DNA of 64,000 nucleotides from Streptomyces eurythermus (lineage in GTDB: Bacteria > Actinomycetota > Actinomycetes > Streptomycetales > Streptomycetaceae): contig NZ_BMSK01000012.1 in assembly GCF_014649115.1 (NCBI RefSeq), positions 62,001 through 126,000 of the forward strand, read 5' to 3'. The translations under genes were made by a program, and so were the position numbers. Positions 32,873-41,266 of the stretch are shown here, piece by piece. The notes beneath the pieces were generated by a model, which saw only the letters and a program-made list of their open reading frames with translations, had not been told where the DNA came from and did no database searches. Position 1 is the stretch's first letter. Every line of letters starts with the position of its first letter.

Positions 32873-34020
32873 GAGGAGTAGGCGCTGTTCTCGTGGACGT
32901 AGTCGGCGGTCAGGTCGTTGGTCCAGATGGTCGCGGTCTCGGTGCCCGCGGCCAGGTCGGCGACGATGTGCACCTCGCGGTAGCGCATGTCGACCAGGTC
33001 GCGGTCCTCGCCGACGGAGCCGCTCTTGCACACCCAGACGCCGTTGATGGCGACGTTGAGTCGGTCGGGTTCGAAGGCGGCCCGGGTGGTGCCGATCGCG
33101 GAGAGCACCCGGCCCCAGTTGGGGTCCTCGCCGTGGATCGCACACTTGAGGAGGTTGTTGCGGGCGATGGAGCGGCCCACCTCGACGGCGTCCTCCTCGG
33201 TCGCCGCGTTGATCACCTCGACCTTGATCTCCTTGCTGGCACCCTCGGCGTCGCCGATGAGCTGCCGGCCGAGGTCGTCGCAGACCTGGCGTACGGCCTC
33301 GGCGAACTCGTCGTGGTCGGGGGTGATCCCGGAGGAGCCGGAGGCGAGCAGCAGCACGGTGTCGTTGGTGGACATGCAGCCGTCGGAGTCGACGCGGTCG
33401 AAGGTGACCCGGGTGGCCGCGCGCAGCGCCTTGTCCAGCACCTCGCTCTCCAGGTCGGCGTCGGTGGTGAGGACGACCAGCATGGTGGCGAGGCCGGGGG
33501 CGAGCATGCCGGCGCCCTTGGCCATGCCGCCGACGGTCCAGCCGGACCGTGTCACCACGGACGTCTTGTGGACGGTGTCGGTGGTCTTGATGGCGATGGC
33601 GGCCTTCTCGCCGCCGTGCTCGCTCAAGGAGGCGGCGGCCGTCTCCACGCCCGCCAGGACCTTGTCCATGGGCAGCTGGACGCCGATCAGGCCGGTGGAG
33701 CAGACGGCGACCTCGACGGCGCCCCGGCCGAGCACCTCGGCGGTCTTCTCGGCGGTGGCGTGGGTGTCCTGGAAGCCCTTCGGTCCGGTGCAGGCGTTGG
33801 CACCGCCGGAGTTGAGGACGACGACCGAGACCTGACCGCTCTTGAGGACCTGCTCCGACCACAGCACCGGGGCCGCCTTGACGCGGTTGGAGGTGAAGAC
33901 GCCCGCGGCGGCACGGCGGGGCCCGTTGTTGACCACCAGGGCCAGGTCGGGGTTGCCGTTGTCCTTGATCCCGGCGGCGATCCCCGCCGCCGTGAATCCC
34001 TTGGCTGCCGTGACGCTCAC
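32869..34020 (-). CDS. argJ: Glutamate N-acetyltransferase / ornithine acetyltransferase
   Basis: 383 residues from GTG 34020 with AAGGAG five bases upstream. The self-cleavage site is AKGAGMLAPGLATMLVVLTTDA, where the Thr in ATM becomes the N-terminal nucleophile after cleavage of the A-T bond. Other blocks are VVNNGPRRAAAGVFTSNRVKAAP and NAATEEDAVEVGRSIARNNLLKCAIHGEDPNWGR. It transfers acetyl from acetylornithine to glutamate, recycling the acetyl group. It follows argC by 88 bases. Confidence 0.96.
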   Translation of the reverse strand: MSVTAAKGFTAAGIAAGIKDNGNPDLALVVNNGPRRAAAGVFTSNRVKAAPVLWSEQVLKSGQVSVVVLNSGGANACTGPKGFQDTHATAEKTAEVLGRGAVEVAVCSTGLIGVQLPMDKVLAGVETAAASLSEHGGEKAAIAIKTTDTVHKTSVVTRSGWTVGGMAKGAGMLAPGLATMLVVLTTDADLESEVLDKALRAATRVTFDRVDSDGCMSTNDTVLLLASGSSGITPDHDEFAEAVRQVCDDLGRQLIGDAEGASKEIKVEVINAATEEDAVEVGRSIARNNLLKCAIHGEDPNWGRVLSAIGTTRAAFEPDRLNVAINGVWVCKSGSVGEDRDLVDMRYREVHIVADLAAGTETATIWTNDLTADYVHENSAYSS

Positions 34021-34108
34021 TGCATCTCCTTGTTCGCTTCTCCGCCCGTGCAGCGCAGCGGTGCGGCCATCGTCGTCGTCTGCGGCCCGGTGGCCGCACG
34101 CGCGTCGC

Positions 34109-35137
34109 TCACGGTGCGACTCCGATCGTGGAAAGCCCCATGGTCTCCGGGAGACCGAGGGCGAGGTTCATGCTCTGGACGGCACCTCCGGCGGTGCCCT
34201 TGGTCAGGTTGTCGATGGCGCTGATCGCGATGACCCGGTCCACGGCGGCGTCGTAGGCGACCTGCACCTGGACGGCATTGGAGCCGTGGACGGACGCCGT
34301 GGCGGGCCACTGGCCCTCGGGGAGCAGCTGGATGAACGGCTCGTCGGCGTACGCCTTCTCGTAGGCGGCGCGGACGCTGTCGGCCGTCACGCCGGCGACG
34401 GCGGACGCGCTGCACGTGGCGAGGATCCCGCGGGGCATCGGGGCCAGGGTCGGGGTGAAGGAGACCCGCACGGGTTCCCCGGCGACGGCGCTGAGGTTCT
34501 GGATCATCTCGGGGGTGTGCCGGTGGCCGCCGCCGACGCCGTACGGCGACATGGAGCCCATGACCTCGCTGCCCAGCAGATGCGGCTTGGGGGCCTTGCC
34601 CGCGCCGGAGGTGCCGGACGCGGCGACGATCACCGCCTCGGGCTCGACGAGGCCGGCCGCGTAGGCCGGGAACAGGGCGAGGGAGACGGCGGTGGGGTAG
34701 CAACCGGGCACCGCGACGCGCTTGGACCCCTCCAGCGCGGCGCGGGCGCCCGGGAGTTCGGGGAGGCCGTAGGGCCAGGTGCCGGCGTGCGGGGAGCCGT
34801 AGAACCGCTCCCAGTCGCCCGGGTCCTTCAGCCGGAAGTCGGCGCCCATGTCGATCACCAGGACATCGGGGCCGAGCTGTTCGGCGACGGCCGCGGACTG
34901 GCCGTGCGGCAGCGCGAGGAAGACCACGTCGTGCCCGGCGAGGACCTCGGGCGTGGTCTCGGCGAGCACCCGGCCGGCCAGCGGCAGCAGGTGCGGCTGG
35001 AGCGCGCCGAGCCGCTGCCCGGCGTTGGAGTTCCCGGTCAGGGCACCGATCTCGACCTCGGGGTGTGCGAGGAGCAGCCGCAGGACCTCTCCGCCCGCGT
35101 ATCCGCTCGCTCCGGCCACCGCCGCACGTACTGCCAT
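34109..35137 (-). CDS. argC: N-acetyl-gamma-glutamyl-phosphate reductase
   Basis: 342 residues from ATG 35137, chosen over ATG 35143 because GGAGGAGG abuts the latter and is correctly spaced from the former. The NADP-binding start is VRAAVAGASGYAGGEVLRLLLAHPEVEI; the catalytic Cys lies in VAVPGCYPTAVSLALFPA. It reduces N-acetylglutamyl phosphate to the semialdehyde. First gene of the arginine operon; its promoter is covered by two ARG boxes and overlaps the 3' end of the upstream GtrA gene. Confidence 0.96.
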   Translation of the reverse strand: MAVRAAVAGASGYAGGEVLRLLLAHPEVEIGALTGNSNAGQRLGALQPHLLPLAGRVLAETTPEVLAGHDVVFLALPHGQSAAVAEQLGPDVLVIDMGADFRLKDPGDWERFYGSPHAGTWPYGLPELPGARAALEGSKRVAVPGCYPTAVSLALFPAYAAGLVEPEAVIVAASGTSGAGKAPKPHLLGSEVMGSMSPYGVGGGHRHTPEMIQNLSAVAGEPVRVSFTPTLAPMPRGILATCSASAVAGVTADSVRAAYEKAYADEPFIQLLPEGQWPATASVHGSNAVQVQVAYDAAVDRVIAISAIDNLTKGTAGGAVQSMNLALGLPETMGLSTIGVAP

Positions 35138-35153
35138 GTCCATCCTCCTCCTG

Positions 35154-35193
35154 ATGGCATGACTATACGTATCGCTGCACGTTTATGCAATGG
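35154..35193 (-). promoter_or_regulatory. argC promoter fully covered by two ARG boxes
   Basis: On the minus strand TTGCAT (35190-35185), a 17-base spacer and TATAGT (35167-35162) form a near-ideal promoter. One ARG box (CCATTGCATAAACGTGCAG) covers the -35 and overlaps the gtrA stop codon; the second (ATACGTATAGTCATGCCAT) covers the -10. The CCATTGCATA start matches the Streptomyces ARG box known from S. clavuligerus. Confidence 0.85.
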
Positions 35194-35551
35194 ACTTGGG
35201 GAGCATCACCCAGCGGGAGACGACGAAGGTGACCGGGATCGCCGCGGCGGACGCGACCAGCGGGGCGAAGCGGCTCCCGGCGTGCAGGACGTCCACGATC
35301 AGGTACACCCCGGCCGTCGTGATCAGGAAGTTGGTGACGTTCGTCAGCGGGAACAGCAGGAATTTCCGCCAGGTGGGCGGGGTCCGGTAAGTGAAGCGGG
35401 CGTTCAGGAAAAAGGAGCCGACCATGGCGAGCGTGAAGGCCAGGATGTGCGCCGCGAGATACGGCAGGCCGGTCAGGAACAACAGGTAAAGACAGTAGTA
35501 GGTCGCCGTATTGACGACACCGACCGCCGCGAAGGTCAGTATCTGCCGCAT
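35183..35551 (-). CDS. GtrA-family small membrane protein
   Basis: 122 residues from ATG 35551, with four predicted helices: LTFAAVGVVNTATYYCLYLLFL, AAHILAFTLAMVGSFFLNARFTY, FPLTNVTNFLITTAGVYLIV and LVASAAAIPVTFVVSRWVML. GtrA proteins are thought to flip polyprenyl-linked sugars or help cell-surface glycosylation. Its start overlaps the stop of the glycosyltransferase gene by one base (TGATG), a clear coupled pair. Confidence 0.88.
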   Translation of the reverse strand: MRQILTFAAVGVVNTATYYCLYLLFLTGLPYLAAHILAFTLAMVGSFFLNARFTYRTPPTWRKFLLFPLTNVTNFLITTAGVYLIVDVLHAGSRFAPLVASAAAIPVTFVVSRWVMLPKSIA

Positions 35552-36501
35552 CAGGGAATGAGGTCCTTCGTCCGTTCCACATTGGTAGCCTTCACCAGGA
35601 AGTGCGGACGCCTCTTCACCTCGTAGTAGATGCGGCCGGTGTACTCCCCGATGACTCCCAGCATGACCATCTGGACGCCCGCGAGGGCGGTCACGGCGGT
35701 GATGATGGTCACATAGCCGGGCGTCTGGACGCCGTGGACCAGCGCGGCGCCCACGATCCACGCGGTGTACGCCCCCGCGCACAGCAGCAGGGCCACCCCG
35801 AGCCAGAGGGCGGCACGCAGCGGGCGGTTGTTGAAGGACAGCAGGCCGTCGAGGCCGTAGTTGAGCAGTCCGCGCAGGTTCCAGGAGCTGCGGCCGGCCT
35901 CGCGGACGGCGTTCTCGTACTCGAAGGTGGTGCTCGGGAAGCCCACCCAGGCGAACAGGCCCTTGGAGAAGCGGTTGTACTCGGTCAGGTCCAGCACCGC
36001 GTCCACCACCCGGCGCGACAGCAGCCGGAAGTCCCCGACGCCGTCCACGAGTTCGACGTCGACCAGGCGGTTGACGAGCCGGTAGTACAAGCGCGCGGTG
36101 AGGGTCCGGGTCAGCCGGTCGCCGGTGCGGGTGCGCCGGGCGATGACCTGGTCGTGGCCCTGTTCGCGCAGTTCCACCATGCGCTTGATCAGCGCCGGCG
36201 GGTGCTGGAGGTCGGCGTCCATGACGATCACCGAGTCGCCCGAGGCGTGCCGCAGTCCGGCGAGCAGGGCCGCCTCCTTGCCGAAGTTGCGGCTGAAGGA
36301 GACGTAGCGCACCCGGGCGTCGCCCGCGGCCAGCTCCTTCAGGACGGCGAGCGTACGGTCCCGGCTGCCGTCGTCGACGTAGACGAACTCCATGTCGTGG
36401 CCGAGGGGCAGCAGCTCCTCGGCGACCTTCTGGACCTCCTCGTGGAAGCGGGCGAGGACGTCCTGCTCGTTGTAGCAGGGCGCGACGATGGATATCAGCA
36501 T
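35551..36501 (-). CDS. Family 2 glycosyltransferase, polyprenyl-phosphate sugar synthase type
   Basis: 316 residues. The GT-A domain (~1-230) begins ISIVAPCYNEQDVLARF, with FVYVDDGSRDRTL, MDADLQHPP (the DXD-type metal site) and GVGDFRLLSRRVVDAV. Two C-terminal membrane helices (about 233-256 and 268-292) are as in GtrB/ArnC/DPM1-like enzymes. It should put a sugar from a nucleotide donor onto polyprenyl phosphate. The partner GtrA would flip it and the upstream YfhO-like protein may transfer it to an extracellular acceptor (inference). Confidence 0.92.
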   Translation of the reverse strand: MLISIVAPCYNEQDVLARFHEEVQKVAEELLPLGHDMEFVYVDDGSRDRTLAVLKELAAGDARVRYVSFSRNFGKEAALLAGLRHASGDSVIVMDADLQHPPALIKRMVELREQGHDQVIARRTRTGDRLTRTLTARLYYRLVNRLVDVELVDGVGDFRLLSRRVVDAVLDLTEYNRFSKGLFAWVGFPSTTFEYENAVREAGRSSWNLRGLLNYGLDGLLSFNNRPLRAALWLGVALLLCAGAYTAWIVGAALVHGVQTPGYVTIITAVTALAGVQMVMLGVIGEYTGRIYYEVKRRPHFLVKATNVERTKDLIP

Positions 36502-36523
36502 GGTGGTCTCCCCCTGGGCGCGA

Positions 36524-39064
36524 TCAGTGAGCGGTGGTCACCCGCTCGCGCGGTGATGTGGTCGTGGGCGGCAGCGGCGCGCGTCGGCGGCGCAGGGCGG
36601 CAGCGGCGGTCAGCACGGCGAGGACGAGCAGCGAGGCGCCCCCGACCGCCGTGCCGAGCCGCAGGCCGGGCGGGTGGAAGGTGCAGGTCACGCTGGTGGA
36701 CTCGGGGTCGAGGGGAACGGCGATCAGGCCGTGGTACTCCCCCGCCGGCCGCTGCGGTCGGTCCCCGGCGGCGCACCGCCAGCCGGCGATGCGGGGCACG
36801 GCGAGGACCGCGAGGCCCCGGCTCCCGGCGGGCAGCCGGGCGTGCACGGTGCCGTCGGAGACGGTGACGTCCCTCGCCCCGCCGGCCGTCAGGCGCGCGG
36901 CGGCGGTGCGCAGCCGGCCGGTGTCCAGGCAGCCGATCGCGCCGGGCGGGATGCTGCCGGGCCGGCTCGGCGTGAGCCGGACGGTCAGCCGCCCGGAGGC
37001 GGGGGCGGTGCCGAGCGGGGCCAGGGCGGCGCGGCTGCGGGTGTCCCTGGCGTTGAAGAGCGTGGCGGCGCCGTCGGCGAGCCGGGCGGTGCCGGAGTAG
37101 TGCGGGGCCCACAGGTGGACCTGGGTGCCCGCCGGGCAGCGGGCGGTGATCACCGGCCGCGTCCGGGCGGTGCCGGCGCCGGTGCGGCGGTCCGGCAGCG
37201 GCCGGCCGGAGTCGTCCCGCACGGCGAGCGGCGGGACGGTGTAGACGCGGCTGCCGAGCAGGATCTCCTGGTTGCGGTAGGGCGAGTCGCCGAAGGGCCG
37301 GTTGTCCGGGCGGGGCCGCACGGTCACCAGGGGCGGCACGTCCCGCCGGGTCAGGTGCGCCGGGTACGCGGCGGGCGGGGAGTGCCGCTGGTGCGGGTCG
37401 GGCGGGGAGTGCACCCGGGCGCCGACGGAGAAGAGCACGTCCGTGACGGCGTTGTCGAGGCTCTGCACGCTGCGTCCCCGGGAGGTCCAGCCGCCGCCGA
37501 GCGCGGTCAGGGTACGGCTGAGGACGTCGGAGGTCAGGCTGCTGTAGTACTGGGCGCCCTCGCCGCCCACCAGCAGCGGGTCGTTGCCGACCGTCTGTTC
37601 CCGGCCGGGGTCGGTGCGGTGGCGGGGCCAGTCGTCGGCCTCGGCGATCAGCGCGGACTGCCTCTCCTGCCGCCCGCCCCAGGGCGCGTAGTCGTCCAGG
37701 CGCGCGAGGTGCAGCCGGGTGGTGACGGCCGTGGTGGCGGCGCTCTCCCCCGCCTGCGCGCCGAGCAGCAGGGCGACGGCCAGTCCGGCGAGCGGCCCGC
37801 GCCGCCCGGCGCGGGCCAGCAGCACGAGGCCGCCGAGCGCGCCGGCGACGGCGAGCAGGAGCACCGGCCAGGTGAGCGGCCGTAGCACGGTGCTGGGGCC
37901 GGCGAGGGCGGTGATCAGGGCGAACAGCGCGGCGGCCGGGCCGAGGGCGCGCGGGCCGGGCGGGCCGTGGGACAGGGTGTGCCAGGCGGCGATGACGAGG
38001 AGTCCGCAGACGACGAAGGTCTGCCGGTAGGGGCTGCCCTGCGGGGTGGCGAAGGCGTGCCAGACCAGATGGGTGGGCGCCCACTGCAGGGACAGCACGG
38101 CCAGCAGCACCAGGGCGGTCCAGCCGGCCCGTTCCCGCCCGGGGACGGCCCGGTGGAAGGGCAGGGCGAGGGCGAGCAGCAGCGCGGTGGTGCCGACGTA
38201 CAGGGCCGGGGAGCCCCAGCCGTACGACGTCGGCAGCAGCCGGGCGAGCACGTCCTCGGCCGGCACCGGGGAGAAGGCGCGCGCCCGGCCCGGGTAGGCG
38301 TGCCGGGTGCCGAAGTAGACGGTCAGCACCAGCGGGGCGGCGAGGCCCGTCCCGAGGACGGTGGTCAGGACGGCGCGGCCGGCCGTGGCGAGGGCCTGCC
38401 GGCGCGGCGGCCGGGTGAGCACCAGCCGGAGCAGCAGCACCAGGGCGGCGCCGAGGGTGGCCATGTAGGCGGTGTAGAAGTTGGCGGTCCAGGCGAGCGC
38501 GACGACGAGCACGCCGGGCAGGAACCGGCGTCCGGTGCGCGCCCATTCGCCGACCAGGCACAGCAGGGGCAGGGCGATCAGCCCGTCCAGCCACATCGGG
38601 TTGTAGTCGGCGTCGGCGAGGGTCCAGCCGCACAGCGCGTACGAGGCGCCGAGCAGGCCCGCCGCCCACCAGCGGCCGGGGCGGAGGGCGAGCAGCAGCC
38701 CGGTCATGGCCGCGGCGGCGCAGGCGATCTTCAGGACGGTGATCACATACACCGCGAGGTCGATCTCGTCGCGCGGGAAGAGGGCGACCAGCAGGGCGAA
38801 CGGGCTGCCGAGGTAGGTGCCGAGGTCGGGCAGGAAGGAGGCGCCGTAGCCGGACTGCCAGTTGACGAGGAGGCCGCCCTCGGCCCTGCCGTGCAGCAGG
38901 TCCCACAGGTGGGCGTGGAAGGGCACGAACTGGTTACCCAGGTCGTTGACGCTCCGGGTGCGCGGGCCGAAGGGGTAGCTGCGCGCGAGCGCGTCACCGG
39001 CGCAGAACGCGGTGACCGCGAGGGCGGCGGCGAGCAGGCAGGCGGCCCGCCCCGGCCGGGACAT
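36524..39064 (-). CDS. YfhO-like large membrane protein, probable glycosyltransferase of the GT-C type
   Basis: About 846 residues from ATG 39064 (an ATG at 39100 would add twelve). The N-terminal half has about ten to twelve membrane helices, beginning ACLLAAALAVTAFCAGDALA; the large extracytoplasmic loop has NQFVPFHAHLWDLLHG and GYGASFLPDLGTYLGSPFALL, typical of the YfhO family. The C-terminal half is mostly extracytoplasmic with a last helix VGGASLLVLAVLTAAAALRRRR. YfhO proteins of Firmicutes act in glycosylation of teichoic acids. It lies 22 bases before the GT2 gene in the same direction, so the three genes look like one envelope glycosylation system. Confidence 0.85.
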   Translation of the reverse strand: MSRPGRAACLLAAALAVTAFCAGDALARSYPFGPRTRSVNDLGNQFVPFHAHLWDLLHGRAEGGLLVNWQSGYGASFLPDLGTYLGSPFALLVALFPRDEIDLAVYVITVLKIACAAAAMTGLLLALRPGRWWAAGLLGASYALCGWTLADADYNPMWLDGLIALPLLCLVGEWARTGRRFLPGVLVVALAWTANFYTAYMATLGAALVLLLRLVLTRPPRRQALATAGRAVLTTVLGTGLAAPLVLTVYFGTRHAYPGRARAFSPVPAEDVLARLLPTSYGWGSPALYVGTTALLLALALPFHRAVPGRERAGWTALVLLAVLSLQWAPTHLVWHAFATPQGSPYRQTFVVCGLLVIAAWHTLSHGPPGPRALGPAAALFALITALAGPSTVLRPLTWPVLLLAVAGALGGLVLLARAGRRGPLAGLAVALLLGAQAGESAATTAVTTRLHLARLDDYAPWGGRQERQSALIAEADDWPRHRTDPGREQTVGNDPLLVGGEGAQYYSSLTSDVLSRTLTALGGGWTSRGRSVQSLDNAVTDVLFSVGARVHSPPDPHQRHSPPAAYPAHLTRRDVPPLVTVRPRPDNRPFGDSPYRNQEILLGSRVYTVPPLAVRDDSGRPLPDRRTGAGTARTRPVITARCPAGTQVHLWAPHYSGTARLADGAATLFNARDTRSRAALAPLGTAPASGRLTVRLTPSRPGSIPPGAIGCLDTGRLRTAAARLTAGGARDVTVSDGTVHARLPAGSRGLAVLAVPRIAGWRCAAGDRPQRPAGEYHGLIAVPLDPESTSVTCTFHPPGLRLGTAVGGASLLVLAVLTAAAALRRRRAPLPPTTTSPRERVTTAH

Positions 39065-39304
39065 CGCTTTCACACGCGGTTCCCGTCCGGGTGCGGCCAC
39101 GGCTTCCGCCCGGCATTGCCGGGCGCGTCCGGTGGAGTGCTGCGCTGCATTTTCGGTGTCCTCACAGAATGCGTACCCCGTCTGTTCGCGGTCTTAGACG
39201 GAGCGCGTTTCCGATTGGTTGTGCGCTCACCGAAAAATGGAGCGACTTTCTCCGGACCGGGGAAACACCGAGTGAATTTGATGACCGGCCGGGTAATTTT
39301 GAAT

Positions 39305-39919
39305 TTACGACAGGTGTTTTTCAGGTGAACCGGACTTGCGGGCCGCGTAGGCCCGGGCCGCGCGGACCCGGTTGCCGCACTTGGTGGTGCACCAGCGGCG
39401 GGCGCCGTGGGAGCGCAGGAACCAGCGGGCGCAGCCCCGGGCGGCGCACTCGGTGAGCTGGGCGGCGTCGGCGCCGGTGAGCAGGTCGGTGGCGTCCTCG
39501 GCGAGCAGGGAGAGCGCGGCGGCGGCCGGGTTGCCGGCGTCGGGGAGGTCGGCGCGGCGGGGCCCGTCGGCACCCCAGGCCAGGCGGGGGGTGGCGGGGG
39601 CGGCGGCGAGGGCGGCGTTCAGGGTGTCCAGGGCGTCGCCGGGCGGCCGCATCCCGGCGGCCCGGGCGGCGAAGAGGGCCCGCAGCGCCTCGCGCAGGGC
39701 CCGCAGCCGGCCGGACTGGCGGCCGTTCAGCTCCACCGGGTCGGGCAGCAGGGCGTGCCGGACCAGCCACAGGTGCGCGGCGCCGGTGTCGTCGAGCAGG
39801 TCGACCGGGCCGTGGCTGACGGTGAACCGGGTGTTGACCAGCGCCAGCGAGGCGTACCGGTCCTCGCCCGGGACCGGGAGCTGGTGCAGATAGACGGGGG
39901 TCTCGTGCTCCACGGTCAC
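39305..39919 (-). CDS. CGNR zinc-finger/ABATE-family regulator
   Basis: 204 residues from GTG 39919, or 202 from GTG 39913. TAGGAT, a -10-like hexamer, ends six bases before the second GTG, so that start is probably leaderless. The N-terminal part fits the ABATE domain (stress-induced regulator). The C-terminal zinc finger is CAARGCARWFLRSHGARRWCTTKCGNRVRAARAYAARK: four Cys and the CGNR signature, likely DNA-binding. It is divergent from the cysteine desulfurase, and the shared control region has a nested dyad, so it may regulate itself and that gene. Confidence 0.88.
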   Translation of the reverse strand: MTVEHETPVYLHQLPVPGEDRYASLALVNTRFTVSHGPVDLLDDTGAAHLWLVRHALLPDPVELNGRQSGRLRALREALRALFAARAAGMRPPGDALDTLNAALAAAPATPRLAWGADGPRRADLPDAGNPAAAALSLLAEDATDLLTGADAAQLTECAARGCARWFLRSHGARRWCTTKCGNRVRAARAYAARKSGSPEKHLS

Positions 39920-39930
39920 ATCCTAGCCAT

Positions 39931-40009
39931 CTCTCACGGCAATTCTTGCAGTTCTACGTGAGGAAGGCTTAACGTGCCTCACGGGGAACCATTCAAAAAA
40001 CCGTGAGAG
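39931..40009. promoter_or_regulatory. Nested dyad and promoters between CGNR regulator and SufS-type gene
   Basis: Three inverted-repeat pairs share one centre at 39970: CTCTCACGG (39931) with CCGTGAGAG (40001); GTTC (39951) with GAAC (39986); CGTGAGG (39957) with CCTCACG (39977). On the plus strand TTGCAG (39946-39951), an 18-base spacer and TAACGT (39970-39975) form a promoter for the desulfurase, so the inner pair flanks its -10. On the minus strand TAGGAT (39925-39920) serves the regulator. This looks like a large operator with four CGTGAG half-sites. Confidence 0.7.
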
Positions 40010-41251
40010 GTGACCGTCGTGGCCTTCGATGTGGACGCGCTGCGCAAGGACTTCCCGATCCTGGGACGCACGGTGGCGAGCGGCGCGCCGCTGGTCTACC
40101 TGGACTCCGGGGCCACCACCCAGAAACCGCTCCAGGTGCTGGACGCGGAGCGGGACTTCTACCTCACCCGCAACGCCGCCGTGCACCGCGGGGCGCACCA
40201 GCTGGCCGGCGAGGCCACGGAGGCCTACGAGCAGGCGCGGCACACGGTCGCCCGGTTCATCGGCGCCGCAGACGACGAGGTGGTCTTCACCAAGAACACC
40301 ACCGAGGCGGTCAACCTCGTCGCGTACGCGCTCGGCAACGCCGGCCGGATCGGGCCCGGCGACCGGATCGTGGTGACGGAGATGGAGCACCACGCGAACC
40401 TGGTGCCCTGGCAGCAGCTGGCCGCCCGGACGGGCGCCACGCTGGACTGGTTCGGCCTGACCGACGACGGCCGGCTGGACCTGACCCGGGCGGACGAGCT
40501 GCTGGACGAGCGGACCAAGGTGCTCGCCCTCACCCACCAGTCCAATGTGCTCGGCACCCTGAACCCGGTGCGGGAGCTGGCCGACCGGGCGCACGCGGCC
40601 GGGGCGCTGGTGGTGGTGGACGGCGCCCAGTCGGTGCCGCACCGCCCGGTGGACGTGACGGAGCTGGGCGCGGACTTCCTGGCCTTCTCCGGGCACAAGA
40701 TGCTCGGCCCGAACGGCATCGGTGTGCTGTGGGGCCGCGCGGAGCTGCTGGCCGGGCTGCCGCCGTTCCTGACCGGCGGCTCGATGATCGAGATCGTGGA
40801 GATGGACCGCACCACGTTCCTGCCGCCGCCGCAGCGCTTCGAGGCGGGCGTGCCGATGACCGCGCAGGCGGTGGGGCTCGCGGCGGCGGTGGACTACCTG
40901 GAGCGGCTGGGCATGGCGGAGGTCGCGGCCCACGAGGACACGCTCACCGCCCGCGCCCTGGCCCTGCTCGCCGAGGTGCCGGGGGTGCGGATCGTCGGCC
41001 CGGGCGACCTCACCGACCGGGGCTCGGCCGTCTCCTTCACCGTGGACGGCGTCCACCCGCACGACGTCGGGCAGGTGCTGGACGAGCGGGGCGTCGCCGT
41101 CCGCGTCGGCCACCACTGCGCCCGGCCGCTCGCCCGGCGGTTCGGCGTCCCGGCGACCACCCGGGCGAGCTTCTACGTCTACAACACCCCTCAGGAGGTC
41201 GACGCGCTGGTGGCGGGGGTGCGGGCGGCCCAGCGGTACTTCGGGGTCTGA
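40010..41251 (+). CDS. sufS: Cysteine desulfurase, SufS type
   Basis: 413 residues from GTG 40010 (GTG 40019 is possible). Class V PLP enzyme: the PLP-Lys block is DFLAFSGHKMLGPNGIGVLWG, the Asp and Gln binding the ring are in VVDGAQSVPHRPVDV, and the catalytic Cys is in VRVGHHCARPLARRFG. The family moves sulphur from cysteine to a persulphide. No sufU, sufB, sufC or sufD lies beside it, so it probably serves a special purpose rather than general Fe-S assembly; the gene name marks similarity only. Divergent to the CGNR regulator with a shared operator. Confidence 0.9.
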   Translation: MTVVAFDVDALRKDFPILGRTVASGAPLVYLDSGATTQKPLQVLDAERDFYLTRNAAVHRGAHQLAGEATEAYEQARHTVARFIGAADDEVVFTKNTTEAVNLVAYALGNAGRIGPGDRIVVTEMEHHANLVPWQQLAARTGATLDWFGLTDDGRLDLTRADELLDERTKVLALTHQSNVLGTLNPVRELADRAHAAGALVVVDGAQSVPHRPVDVTELGADFLAFSGHKMLGPNGIGVLWGRAELLAGLPPFLTGGSMIEIVEMDRTTFLPPPQRFEAGVPMTAQAVGLAAAVDYLERLGMAEVAAHEDTLTARALALLAEVPGVRIVGPGDLTDRGSAVSFTVDGVHPHDVGQVLDERGVAVRVGHHCARPLARRFGVPATTRASFYVYNTPQEVDALVAGVRAAQRYFGV

Positions 41252-41266
41252 GCCGCCCACCCGCTC

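Noticed and set aside
39065..39304. Horizontally acquired AT-rich island before the YfhO-like gene
   Set aside because: Only about 150 bases are AT-rich, as is usual for promoter regions in this genus, and no mobile element is near.
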